Shown one piece after another: positions 9,236 through 20,980 of a stretch of DNA of 64,000 bases. The notes under the pieces were generated by a model, which searched no databases, was not told the origin of the DNA, and worked only from the letters and a program-made list of their open reading frames with translations. This DNA is from Carex sylvatica (Eukaryota; Streptophyta; Magnoliopsida; Poales; Cyperaceae). A program made the translations under genes and the position numbers. Within the stretch, counting starts at the first letter, position 1, and the number at the start of each line of letters is the position of its first letter. The DNA is taken from assembly GCA_964058845.1 (NCBI GenBank), contig CAXKVR010000107.1, positions 216,114-280,113 of the forward strand. Reading direction: 5' to 3'.

Positions 9236-12200
9236 ATGTTAGTTGCACTGTATGTGGGCGGCAAGCTACAAAAGGGTGTAGATGGCGTGTATTACACGAA
9301 AGATGCTGCATTTGGCTTCGAGATTAATGAAAATACCACATTTCAAGAACTCAAGCATCTAATATACGAAAAGACTGCTGTAAACCCCAACAGGTATGAA
9401 ATAGAATTGGCAACACGGATGATAACTCACAAAGGGGTGGGGCGGGTAGACCTTACTTTGTGAGGTTTCCAATAACAGATGCGAATTTATGGAGAGTTGT
9501 GTACACTAAATTTGAGTCTAGTGGGATCTCGGTAATGGACATATATTCAAAGAGGGTTCCCCGTGCTGGGGCTGGACCTTCTAGTGTGGCTGGGGATGGA
9601 CCTTCAGGTTATGACAACCAGGGGTACCACCATCACTCTCATTATGACAACCAGGGCTACCACCATAACTCCCCTTATGACAACCCGGGGTACCACCACA
9701 ACTCCCCTTATGACAACCCGGAGTACCACCACAACTCCCCTTATGACAACCCGGGGTACCACCACAACTCCCCTTATAACAACCCGGGATACCACCACAA
9801 CTCTCCTTATGACAACCAGGGATACCACCACCACTCTCCTTATGCCAACCAAGGGTACCACCACAACTCTCCTGAAAATATTGAAGATTTACCACCACCA
9901 CCCAGACAGACACCCATAATCCCTAGATTTCCAACTATGCCAGAGTCAGGACCGGTACCCGTTAATCGAACTGATATTGATATTGATGTTGATGCTATTG
10001 ATGCCATACCAGAAAATGAAATGGAAACGGGAGATGAATACGAAGGGATCTGGGAATCTGATGACTTATCAGATGGCGATGCAAATGTACCAGGTTTATC
10101 CAGGGAAGAAAAATTCCCAATTAGAGGTCGGGGAAATAAGCATCCGGTCGCCACATTCAACGATACCATAGCTTTTGAAGAGGCAGACATTAGTTATTTT
10201 GGCCCTCGTGTTGTATACAATGACGAACTTGCCCCAGGGCAACTTTATACCAACATAGATGAACTTATAAAAAAAATTTATGAGACTCATGTTCACGGCA
10301 ACTGGGAATGTAAAATACACAAAAGGGATCGAACAAGGTTAGTTGTGCTATGTAAAACTCACCCGCGGTGCGAGTTTTGCCTTTTTGCAACCCCTGCAGG
10401 TGCCGGAGAAGCATGGATTATTAAGAAGTGTGAACCACCCCATACATGCAAGTCTGCATCCACTAGGACAGACCATTCACAGCTGACGGCATCACTAATT
10501 GCCGATGCAATTGAGGAAGACATTAAGGAGGATCCATCCATGAGCATCAAGGCGGTGGCTAGAACCGTCAGACACAAATACAAATATGTAACCCCAAAAT
10601 ACAACAGGCTGTGGAGAGGTCGTGAACTTGCAATTTGCAGAATATTCGGTAGTTGGAAGGATTCATACGGCTATCTGGCACCATTGCTCCAGGCCATGGC
10701 AAGTACAAATGTCGGTACTGTATATGAGATGTGGCATGGCCCCTTTTTTGATAAAGAAGGAGTGCTAATAGAGGGAGCTCAACAATTCAAGGGCATAGCA
10801 TGGGCGTTTGGTGCTTGTATCCAAGCTGTGCCATACATCAGACCCGTTATCAGCATTGATGCATGCTTCATGTCTGACCGTTATGAGGGGAGGTTACTGA
10901 TAGCATGTGCATATGATGCTGAGAACCAGTTGTTGCCTTTGGCCTTTGCAATTGTTCAGAAAGAGAATGGTGAGAACTGGGGATTCTTTATGCAATTTTT
11001 AAGAAGACGGGTGATTGGGGAAGAAAATTTTTTCTGTGTGATATCAGACTAGCACAAAGGAATAAAATATGTTTTTGATCGTGAAGATTACGGTTGGTCA
11101 ACGCGTACTGGGCAATGTGTGCACAGGTTGTGTATGCAACACGTTGCGGAAAACCTTTCCAAGGCAACCGGAAATGACAAGTGGGTTCTAGAAACATTTA
11201 AACAAAATTGCAGAAAGAAAAAGCCGAGAAGGGTGGTAGAGATGAGTAGAAATTTTGCAAAGGTATATATATTTCAATTGTTTACATATATTATTTTTGG
11301 AAGAATATTTTTTTAGTACAATTATTTACTGATATTATTTTATTTTCTGATTTTTTTAGTACATGCCAAAGGCAAATCTCTACTTAATGAAGGTGGGCAA
11401 AAATAATCCCAGAGATCTAAACGAAGATCCAGCATACGAGAAAATATATCAATCCCATGATGGAGGTTGGCGTTGGGGAATTATGACCACCAACGGGTCA
11501 GAGTCGCTGAATGCAGTCTTCAAGCAGAGCCGGATGTTACCTGTGGCTGCAATTATAGAAGACACATTCTACAAGTTAAATGCTTGGTTTCAAGAACGGC
11601 GTGCTAAGGCCGCAGAATTAATAAGAATGAACCAGTCATTTTCAACAAGGGTGGAGGAGAAACTAAGACAACACAGGGACAAAGGTGCAACTATGACCAT
11701 GATCCCGATGGGTAATGATGGTACTGAATTCGAAGTGCAAAATCCAAATGAATACGTTCCTACCAGTCGCAAACCAGATGGCACTATGGAGTTTGTGAAG
11801 AGGGCTTGCAAATACGTGGTTAAATTTGGAGATGCCAGGACGGTAACCTGTACATGCCAAGGCCCCCAACTAAGTCATATACCCTGTAGTCACGTGATGG
11901 CTGTATGCCGAGTGAGAAACTATTGTGAGGATCACTATGTTGCTGACATGTATCGTACCGATTACCTTGCTTCCACTTGGGGTGGATCTTTCCATTCTTA
12001 TCCCGATCAGCATGAGTGGCCTACATATGTCGGTGATAGAATACTCCCTTCAGAAGGATGGATAAGAAAAGGGCGAAGGAGACACAAGCGTGTTGTAATG
12101 ACCATGGACGAGATGGGTGGTAGGCGACCGTCGGGAAATCGAGCTCGTCGTTCTGTATCCGACAGGCGCACGGCAGGTATGTTTTTTGTTATGTTCAGAA

Positions 12201-12443
12201 GCATTGCAGTTATGTTTTATTCATTTATGATTTAATTATGGTAATAACTGAATTGTATTATTATGTTCAGATGCCATAAACGCAGAAAATGAAAGAGAAA
12301 ATGCTAGAGTTGTTGCTGAAGCAACTGGTAGAACACAACCCCCCACTACTGCGAGCCAAGCATCTACAAGTAATGCCGCACCTGCTGCTGGTACAAGAAA
12401 ATCTAATCGTTTTTTGGGTTTATTCGGGCGTCGGGGTAGATAA
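9236..12443 (+). pseudogene. MuDR/MURA-type MULE transposase, frameshift plus nonsense codon
   Basis: This would be the DDE transposase that moves the element by its TIRs. Exons are 9236-11262, 11360-12176 and 12271-12443, with introns of 97 and 94 bp and GT-AG ends, for about 1005 residues. In order: an N-terminal MLVALYVGGKLQ domain; eight YDNPGYHHNSP repeats; an acidic region; the MuDR zinc-finger DNA-binding domain (CEFC...PPHTC); and the DDE core with Asp codons at 10858 and 11047, a CMQH motif, and Glu at 11501 in NGSESLN. A SWIM zinc finger follows (Cys 11849 and 11855, Cys 11885, His 11891), then a basic tail. Two lesions are seen. One base appears missing in the G-rich run near 9434-9447, because GRPYFVRFPITD continues in another frame. 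A TAG at 11050 replaces the residue directly after the second catalytic Asp. Splice sites are otherwise intact. Confidence 0.92.
9609..9872 (+). repeat. 33-bp coding tandem repeat, eight copies
   Basis: Eight 11-residue units (YDNPGYHHNSP and close variants) are encoded in frame. The unit is His/Tyr/Asn-rich and probably disordered. Nucleotide divergence between units is low, suggesting recent expansion. Confidence 0.93.
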
Positions 12444-12772
12444 ACTTATTCTTTTGCTAGTGTAAACTAAGCTATGATATTTAATTGTATTGTTCAACTG
12501 TAAGTGTATTGTTGTGCTTTAATTGTATTGCTAAATTCGGAGATGGCAAGGAGGTCAAATAATATAAAAAAAGATATCATTATGCCAACACAACCAAAGT
12601 CAAACATATAATACTACAGTCCCAAAGTCAAAGTACTACAATCATACAATCATAAATAATAAAAAAAAAAAATATCATAATGCCAACACAACCACAAACA
12701 TATAACACAACAGTCTCAAACTCAAAATACACCAGTCAGAACTATATCACAAGTAAAAAACCCCTCCAATCA
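12444..12772. other. region between the two convergent MULE genes, with a tandem duplication
   Basis: The 3' untranslated parts of the two genes meet here. A segment beginning ATATCATTATGCCAACACAA (12573) is repeated about 95 bases downstream (from 12673) with indels. AATAA-type polyadenylation signals are present on both strands, but none can be singled out. Overlapping convergent transcripts are possible. Confidence 0.55.
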
Positions 12773-15700
12773 TCATCGTCGTTTCCTTCCGGAGGGAGAC
12801 AACCTACGAGGCGCTATTCCTTTCCCAGCCCTGTGCGGCTGCACGCGCCTCTGCGGACTCGCATCTCCTAAGTCCTCCTCCCCTATATCCTCATCCTCCT
12901 CTCCCGTATACATGTGATGCGTACCTGTACTGGCTGTCCATGTATCAAATGGACCAGCTGACTCTGCGGGTGCCGGGCCTGTACGCAGCTCCCATGGATC
13001 TTCCTCCCAGCTTGCAGCATATGTGGCAGGAGGCGGTGTACCAAATAATGCAGAGACAAAGCCATCTGCAGGCTGAGATGTACTCCCACCAGCCTCATAG
13101 TCGTGCTCCATCTGCACTCCATATCGTGGTCCGTGGGAGCCAAGGTCCTCAGCATCTGTATCGAACGGGGGCAGCTCATCCACGCTAAAACTGGGCTCGG
13201 CATTCCAACGAGGTGCTCCATCCTAAATTAAAATAATGTCAGTTTTGCTACAAACAAATGACTCAGCAATCAATAATATAAAACGGTAACTGACAGGCCA
13301 AGCTCTACCGGAACTCCATATTTATTTCTGTAAGCGTTCCATCCTTGCGTATTCAACACCCAGTGGTGGAACGCCCAACCAGAGTCGTCATCTACATAAT
13401 TAAAAATTAAGTGAGTTACAACAAACAATTGGGCGAAAATAAAATCATTATAAAGTCTCATACTTTTAATATTAACCGGTAAATACCTGTAGGAGGTGGC
13501 GGCATATCATGAGCGTAGATGGCCTCCGGCTGATAATTCGGATTTCGTGGTGCCCTATCTATCTCCCACCAATTGATGTTCTCTCCAGAATCGCGCAGCA
13601 TTCCAACGAGGCGGCCTTCAAACCCGCCTGTCTCCACAATTGGTGCAGTGTGCTCGAGCATCTGGCATCCTATGTACCGCCAAGCATCCTTCGCCATGCA
13701 CGCCAGGCTGTGTCCAACTCCTCTCACAGCTGTCAACAGCTGCACACAACATGATTATTACAAAAGTAAGTAATTAAAATTAAAATTTTTTAATTAAAGT
13801 ATGTTTCAGTTGTACTTACTGCGCGAGCATTTATCGGACCCCAAGGCATGTAATTGGTAGATGAATCCATCAGTCTACGTCGAAGGATGTCGCCATAATG
13901 GCCTGTAAGGTAGACTGACGACATGCCCCATTTCTGATACCATACGGCATATCTCAAATCTCCGGGACCAGCACCCAACGATGCAGCTGATGGCGGACTC
14001 CATAAGTGATGCTCCGGATTTCTAGCCCGGTTGTACTCCAAGATGAAGTGCTGGCTCCAATCGACTTTGCTCTTGGTGTGTGCCGTACTGCAGGTACAAT
14101 TAATTAGAAAATATGTAAATGGTGGCATTATTAAGGTGATAATGAAATTAAGTAGATACTTACTTGTGAAACTTGTCAGTATCATCCTTACCCATCAGCG
14201 GGTACTCCGGGATAAAAGCATCTAAGCCAAACTGTCGAGATACACGATCCGGGTAGTGGTACTCCACTATCCAGTAACAAATGACCGGTCCCTGATAATA
14301 CCATAGTCGTATCTGCTCTGGATCTAATGTCAGTCGGCTCAGAAGGGATGCACGATAAAATGGACGATACGGAAACCAGTCGATATTCGCATCTCGGAGC
14401 ATCTGGAGCTGACCTCGGACATAAGAAACTCCCCTGCCCGTCTCTTCATAACTCAGATGACAGCCCCATATGGCACCGTACGCGGGGCATCTGTCTGGGT
14501 CAGGAACTCTCCATCGGGGATGAGGTAATGGTATAACTGGTCGATTTACGGGTAGATGTGACCACGACCAATGCTGGAGCAGAAGAAGCGGTCCAAAAAT
14601 CTGTCTATTCTTCACCTGAAAATTTAACTTTAAATAAGAACTCGGTTCTTCTTATCCAACCTTCAATAACAACGTATATTAATACAGACTTACCAGACAA
14701 GCATGACACAGGCCTCTGTACAAGTGGGCGAGAACAGCTCCACCCCAGTTCCATCTCGATTCATTCTCCATATTCCTCAGCAGAGAGAGATACATAATCG
14801 GGACCGCGTCACCGCTGGAATCCTCGAACATGACGGCACCACACAAATCTAGTACGTACGCCCTAGTATACCTGCAATAGAAAATAATCATTATAAATAA
14901 TTGAGATTTGTTGATGAACTACTAACTTACTTTAAAAATTATGATGGTACCTCCTGACTGCCTCAATGTCAGTAGTCTCAGGAAATATCTGATTCTGGAA
15001 GAAGTGAGTCCGAAGTGCCTTTAGAGAAATACAGTACCCAGAATACCGGAACTCCTCCACCTCCCCCTTCTTCTTCTTATATTTCTTCTGCAGATTTTTC
15101 GGATCACACCCTAACAACTCCGGTATCATCCTCTGCAGCTTTGGATGGTCTGAGATGCCACCTATGGGGTCGCCATCAATACGTAAACCCCATAAGGCGC
15201 TCACATCACCAAGGGTGACTGTCATCTCCCCGACCGGGAGATGAAATGTATGGGTCTCAGGTCGCCATCTCTCTGCTAGACCATGCATCAGAGACTGATC
15301 GATCTTACTCTGCGGCATCGTGGCAACCTGATACAACCCAAGGTTCAAGAGGTATCGCTCCATTTCTTTATTGGGAACGAACGGAATCTCAGACCTGCGG
15401 TGCCTCACCGTAAGCATGACATCATCCTGTATTTATTATCAATTTGTCAGACTCAAATCGTGCCAATTTTTTAGTATTATTTACATTAAGTATAAAAATC
15501 ACGTACCTCAAGAGATGCCAATGAGACGCGGTGCTTAACATGATGGGTCCATAGAAGAAGACTAAATGTGTCAGGATCTTGCACGCCATCTGTAAAACCG
15601 CCCTGAGACGACGGACCCGCTCCAATCGGATCCTCAAATCCCCTACCAGTCGTATCCTCATATGACGACTGGCCCTCTCCAGTCGGATCCACCGAGGATC

Positions 15701-15794
15701 CGCCCGCTCCAGACGGATGCACAGCATCTGGAGCCGCTCCACCTGGACCCGCTGCAAGCTCAGGTCGTACTCCCCACCGTCTAGACCTGGGCAT
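12773..15794 (-). CDS. plant mobile domain (PMD) protein, MAIN-like, carried by the MULE; eight exons, intact
   Basis: Exons (minus) are 15507-15794, 14951-15426, 14694-14871, 14164-14615, 13820-14087, 13487-13739, 13291-13391 and 12773-13222. All introns have GT-AG ends and all phases match, giving 821 residues with no internal stop. The PMD core starts in exon 2 (NLGLYQVATMPQSKIDQSL, AERWRPETHTFHLPVGEMTV, DVSALWGLRIDG). It continues through exon 3 (SRWNWGGAVLAHLYRGLC) and exon 4 (GPLLLLQHWSW, PVICYWIVEYHYPDRVSRQF). N- and C-terminal parts are low-complexity, with an acidic patch and a basic RRVQPHRAGK...GRKRR tail that could be a nuclear signal. PMD proteins occur as host genes (MAIN, MAIL) acting with PP7-type phosphatases and as genes inside transposons. 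The role of the transposon form is not established. Its promoter is probably at the right TIR. Confidence 0.9.
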
Positions 15795-17356
15795 ACTACA
15801 TTAACCAAAAAATATATATTAATAAATAACAACTTAAGAAAATCAAATTTTATTAGCAATTTTAAATAATTTCTAAATATTTTCAACCAAATTCAAACCC
15901 TAATTCAACTGCAAATTCAAGCAATTGAAACTATACAATGGTTAATTAATAATAATAAACTCCTAATTATATGATATTAATATATTCAATGATTATACAA
16001 TAAATATAATATATTATATTATTTTTATAATAATTATTAAATATATTAATAATATAACATATTAATTATATAATTAATATAAAAATTATAAAATAAGTAT
16101 TAATCATAATATACAAATTATATAATATTATAATAATAGGTATTTAATATATTAAGAATATAATATATTAATTATATAATTAATATAAAAATTATTGTCG
16201 AATTTACTTTTTAAAATTAGACTTATTGTATATGCTTGTATAAGTGTCAGACGTACAGAAATGACCCATTTTTATAACTTATAATTGTAAAATTTTAAAA
16301 TTAACAAGTTACAGGCTGATGCTTATCAAATAAATACTACTGAAATTATGCTAGAATATATTAATTATTATATGAAAAAAGAAAACTACAAAAACATACA
16401 GTATCTGTTTTATTTCCAATAAAATTGATCATTATCTTTTGCAAATCATATAATTAGATTTACATTCAAAATGCATGTAACAATTTAAATAATAAAAAAA
16501 AAATGCATGCAAAATTTTGCAATAAAATAAAAAAACAGAAAATTTACTTGAAAAAAAAAATATGAAATTTTTAGACAACTTTTGATAAATTTCAAAATAA
16601 TTTGTTTTACTTGAAATTAATTTGTATCGATATAGACATGTATTTCGTCAACTAACTTCAAACATCCCTCAACCCTAAATTTTTTAAACCATAAATCCTA
16701 ACTCTAAATTTTTTAATAATTCAAGCAATTGATCCGTAATCATCCTAAAATTAAACCATAAACCCTACATTTTTAAGCAATTTACAACCATAAACCCTAA
16801 ATAACCCTATCACATCCAAAAAATTCAAACAATTTCATCATAATAATTTTACCATAATAACCATATCACATTCAATTCGACCAATCCGGACAATTCAACT
16901 AATTCGAGCAATTCAACTAATTCGAGCAATTCAACAAATTTGAAACAACTCTAATTGAACAAATTCAACCATTATCGAGCCACAATTCAACAAATTCAAC
17001 AATTAAACCAATTCAATCCAAAACCCTAACCATAACCCTAAATTAAAAAACTTATTGAATCGAAAAAGAAATTACATGAGAAGCTCGGTGCAGAGGCAGT
17101 GGTAGTGCTCGGTGCAGCGGTCCTCGGTGAAGCGGCTCGGTGAAGTGGCTCGGTGAAGCACCTCGGTGAAGCGGCTCGGTGAAGCGGCTTGAGGGAAAGG
17201 AGAGAGAACAAGATGGAGAGGAGTTGGCCGGAGAGGGGAGGTGGGGGTGGGCGGGACTGGGCGGCACTGGGCGGGTTTTTTTTTTCGGTTTGGTGCGGAG
17301 CAGAAGAGGCAGAGAGGAGGAGAGGAAGGGTTCGGCTGGGATTTAATATCCCCTTT
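15795..17356 (-). other. upstream region of the PMD gene inside the MULE
   Basis: No gene is seen. It is very AT-rich (15950-16600), then has repeated AATTCGAGCAATTCAACT units (16860-17000). Near the TIR come GC-rich tandem units of 15 bp (CTCGGTGAAGCGG, about 17083-17190). It probably contains the PMD leader. Confidence 0.6.
17083..17190 (-). repeat. 15-bp GC-rich tandem repeat, about six copies
   Basis: Units of CTCGGTGAAGCGG plus two bases, with a few substitutions. The array sits between the right TIR and the PMD gene, in the presumed leader, mirroring the 11-bp minisatellite on the transposase side. Confidence 0.8.
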
Positions 17357-17568
17357 GGACCGCCCGTGGGGGGGGCGCCCCACATGTTATTTGGACCGCC
17401 CGTGGGGGGGGCGCCCCACATGATGTTTGGACCGCCCGTTCCTGTGGCGCCCCATTAGGAATTTGGGCCGCCCATGGGCCTGGCGGTCAGGGCATGAATA
17501 AAAAAAAATTAATTACAGGGTTATTTTTAAAATTTTCTTTTTCAGAGGGGATATTAATAAAAATGGCC
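17357..17568 (-). repeat. right TIR of the MULE
   Basis: Inverted copy of 8419-8630, 212 bp, with about one mismatch (within the C-run of the inner repeat). A TATTAAAT box (17342-17349, minus) lies immediately inside. Confidence 0.95.
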
Positions 17569-17607
17569 GCGAAAGAGGCCAAGTCAAATTTTTTAAAAGT
17601 AAAATGT

Positions 17608-19169
17608 TGTAGATAGCATAAGACATTTTGTGCTATAACTTCAAAAATATACTATATAAACTTCTAATTTTGATTTAACTAGCTTAATAGATTTCAAAAA
17701 AATTATTAATATCCAAAAAAATTATAAAATTACAAAATCTACCCAACTTTTCGTATGAATTCGAAATCTATCACTTTCGGTGACTAAATAACTGGACCAA
17801 GCCCTACTTTCTAATTATTTAGTCATTGGATAGAGAAATTGGTCCGGTGACTAAATAACCGGTTTCAAAAAATACAACCGGTGACTAAATAACCGGTTTC
17901 AAAAAATACAACCGGTGACTAAATAACCGGTTTTGTGTTTTTCTTTTCTTTTTTTAACAAAACATAAATTTATTTAATTTTTTTTTGAAATATTACAAAT
18001 ATTTAATATATTTCTTTGAAAATAGATGGAATACAATATAATTTAATTTATTAGAAAGACTGTGACAAATAACTCAGATCAATATTTTCCAGTCCGATTT
18101 TTTCACGGTTGTAAGAAAAAATAATATATTTCTTTGTGTTATTGAAAACAAAATATGCTTTGAATGTGAGTTATTGATTGCGGTTCAAAAGTCACTTCTA
18201 GGTAATATAAAAAATATTGTGATCTTCTAGTACATTTAACTTCTAAAAAGTTGTATCTATTTTGAGAAATCTTTTTGAATAACAATCATTAAATAATTTA
18301 AAGTTTTTATTTTTTCAAAAATATATACAAATTTTTAGAAATTAAATGTACTAGAAGAATAACAATATTTTATGTATTTATCTAGAAATAACTTTTGAAC
18401 CGCGATCAATAACTCACATTCAAAACATATTTCCTTTTTTCCAATAATACATAAAGAAATATATTAATTTTTCTTACAGCCGTGAAAAATTCGGTCTGAA
18501 AAATATTGATCCGAGTTATTTATCATAGTCTTTTTAATAAATCAAATTATATTGTATTCCATCTATTTTAAAAAACAAAAATTAAACATTTCTAATATTT
18601 CAATACAAAAAATTAATTAATTAAAAAAAATTCTGTTTTGTAAAAAAAAACACAAAACCAATTATTTAATTACCGGTTGTATATTTTTAAAGCGGTCATT
18701 TAGTCACCGGACTAATTTCTGGATCTGTTGACTAAATAACCAGAAAGAGGGGCTTTGTCCGGTTATTTAGTCATCGAAAGGGGCAGATTTCAAATTTCTT
18801 TGAAAAGTTGAATATATTTTGTAATTTTATAATTTTTTTGGGTATTAATAAAAATTTCGGCAATAAATTAGTTATATGATGACCTTGTAAAACATCAATT
18901 TTTACTATTATTTAATTCTTTGACTATTTTTTTATTTATGAAAAATGGTAAAAAAATATCTTAAAAATAAAAGAAAATTATCAATAGTTTAGACTATTTT
19001 TTGTCACTTTTTATAAATCATCAAAAATAGTAAAAAAGTTTAAAAATACTAAAACTTGATATTCTACATGTTCATTATATAACCAATTTCTTAAGCTATT
19101 TAGATCAAAGTTTGAAGTTTATACGATATATTTTTGAGACCGTAACACAAAAGGCCTCATGGTATCTCA
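17608..19169. mobile_element. long fold-back (inverted-repeat) element
   Basis: The two halves are imperfect inverted copies: arms of about 640 bp (17608-18255 and 18328-19169) around a 70-bp spacer. Matching landmarks are AGATAGCATAAGAC against the reverse of GTATCTCACC at the outer ends, AAATAACCGG near 17855-17930 against CCGGTTATTTAGTC near 18755, and TTCTAGTACATTTAA at 18224 against TTAAATGTACTAGAA at 18339. The left arm has three tandem copies of CCGGTGACTAAATAACCGG plus spacer where the right arm has diverged single versions. There is no coding sequence, and no target duplication could be fixed. Confidence 0.8.
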
Positions 19170-20433
19170 CCTATGCCTTACTCATTTTTTAATATTTACA
19201 AAAAATAATACTATTAATTAATCTCATAATATAAATGACATAAAATTTATTCATCAAGTCTCTTTAATCTCAATTTTATGATTTCATCACGCTTAGCACT
19301 ATAGTGACAAATAAATAATTTGGGTTCGGTTCGGCGGAGTTAAAAATTTATAATTTGAGTATAATTCGATTATAATTTGAGAATGATTCGGTAAAATAAA
19401 TAAGCAAAAAAATTAAAAAATATATTTTTTTCATATTTTTTTCGCAAATAATTCGTGACTCGCAAATAAAAAATATTATACATTTTTCTACGTTTTATTT
19501 AGAATTCAGTTAAAAAACGTAAAAAAAAACGAATAAAACATGAATTATTGGCGAATTTACCGCCTATATTGTTCCTATGTTTAGCACCATCCCATAAAGG
19601 ACTTGAAACCGTACGGACAGCATCTCAGAAGTGTTGGTCCATAAAGATTAAAGACTACTTGGGCCTTCAAATTCAATCAGACGGTTTGGATGCGTCCGTT
19701 GTCCACTGCAAAATCATGCATGCTTCTGTGCTGACGGAGTGACGGTACACAACCAGAGTATCCCATTATTTTGAATTCAAAACAAAGAAAAGGTGTACAG
19801 GTTACCCACTTCCGTACCCATAAAAGTATCTTTCCATGTGATGCTTCTGTGCTGACGGTACACAACCTGATCGACGTGTCTGGATAAAAAGGAGAAGATA
19901 ACTCCGCCTTAAAAAGAAAGAAACCAGCTGGAAATGCCTTTTTTAACTGTTGGCCCCTTAAAAAATTGAACCTCCGTACTATCATTTTATCATGTTGTGG
20001 TGGTACACTGATCCATGATTGTGCAAATAAAAGAATAATTAAAGGTGTTATGTTGTTTTTTTTTTTTGAAATTGTTAAATTTTTATTTTGAATAATGATT
20101 TGGCTGTTGAGAAATTTCATTTAACTTGTGGCATGTCCAAAGGTTTTTAAAAGCATACCTAAAGAATAATTGTACAAGTATTTTGTTGTCTTCAAAATTA
20201 TAACAAATTTTTGTCCGAGCCTGAAATTTTGCCCGTCTATGGTCCCGACTGTATTACTAAATTTGTGTTAAGGTTTGATGCGAAGGAGAAGAAGAGAGGA
20301 GAGACAAACTCCTGAGTAAACAAAATTTGCTATTTTTTTTTCTTTCATCAAGCATGTAAATTACATAGTACATATAAACAAGATACACTGTGTACTGAAC
20401 TGAAATAACAATTTGAATCATAACATAACATCC
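19170..20433. other. intergenic, no gene seen
   Basis: AT-rich. It contains a local duplication: ATGCTTCTGTGCTGACGG and the following GGTACACAACC occur at 19720-19754 and again at 19841-19867. The open frames here lack recognisable domains. Confidence 0.5.
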
Positions 20434-20630
20434 AGTGGCAGAACTAGGTACTAGCAAAGAGGGGCCAGGTGCCCTCCAATTTATTGAAAGTTACTTATTA
20501 ATTGCTTATTGGAGTGGTTATTTTCATATAATTTTTTACAGATGCATACCGATTGGCATCTCCCATACGGTTGTTCTTTTGTCTTTCGGTAGCTCGGTCT
20601 CCCTCAAATTCAAATCTTGGTTCCGCCACT
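20434..20630. mobile_element. MITE-like element with AGTGGCGGAAC termini
   Basis: The ends AGTGGCAGAACTAGG and the reverse of CTTGGTTCCGCCACT are imperfect inverted repeats around a 197-bp AT-rich body. The termini resemble those of the 34462-34658 element. No target duplication was found. Confidence 0.55.
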
Positions 20631-20749
20631 TGCTCTTGTTATTAATACTTTGGGGATGTTTTAATTTTGATATAGTGATGTCTGATGTTGGTTGTGTGAA
20701 CTACATTCATGAGCAAAATTACACTATAATACGGGTGCTTATTAACTTT

Positions 20750-20980
20750 GGATATGTTTGGTTGCAAAATAAGAAAAGTTAGAATAGTCAAATCAAGAAT
20801 AGTTGTTGTTTGTCTTATTATAATATTAAATCTAAAAATTCTTGAAAATAATTTATTCTAATAAGACAAAAAGTTTGAATTCACTATTTTTGCTATTCTA
20901 AACCAACCAAATACTTAATAGACTATTCAAAATAATCTAATTCCAATAATAGCATATTCTCAATTTAACCAAACATATCT
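20750..20980. mobile_element. MITE with GGATATGTTTGGTT termini
   Basis: The left end GGATATGTTTGGTTGC is mirrored by TTAACCAAACATATCT on the right. The interior also partly folds back, with AGTTAGAATAGTC against GACTATTCAAA. It is about 231 bp and non-coding. Confidence 0.65.

Larger units (their letters stand above)
8408..17579. mobile_element. complete Mutator-like element (MULE) with transposase and PMD genes, plus target duplication
   Basis: The element proper is 8419-17568 (9150 bp). It has 212-bp TIRs and is flanked by an 11-bp direct repeat GCGAAAGAGGC (8408-8418 and 17569-17579), within the 8-11 bp target duplication typical of MULEs. Inside are two convergent genes: a MuDR-type transposase (plus, 9236-12443) and a plant-mobile-domain gene (minus, 12773-15794), with stop codons about 330 bases apart. 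The near-identical TIRs argue for recent insertion. The target lies about 30 bases from a fold-back element (17608-19169). Confidence 0.95.

Noticed and set aside
9563..9919. Overlapping open frames on both strands over the His-rich repeat
   Set aside because: They are shadows of the 33-bp coding repeat of the transposase, which keeps several frames open.
12680..13188. Plus-strand frames over the PMD last exon
   Set aside because: Antisense shadows of the eighth PMD exon, whose minus-strand frame joins the rest of the gene in phase.
17038..17458. Several 60-130 codon frames near the right TIR
   Set aside because: They come from GC-rich tandem repeats and the TIR itself, with no domain; the same sequence is present in the left TIR.
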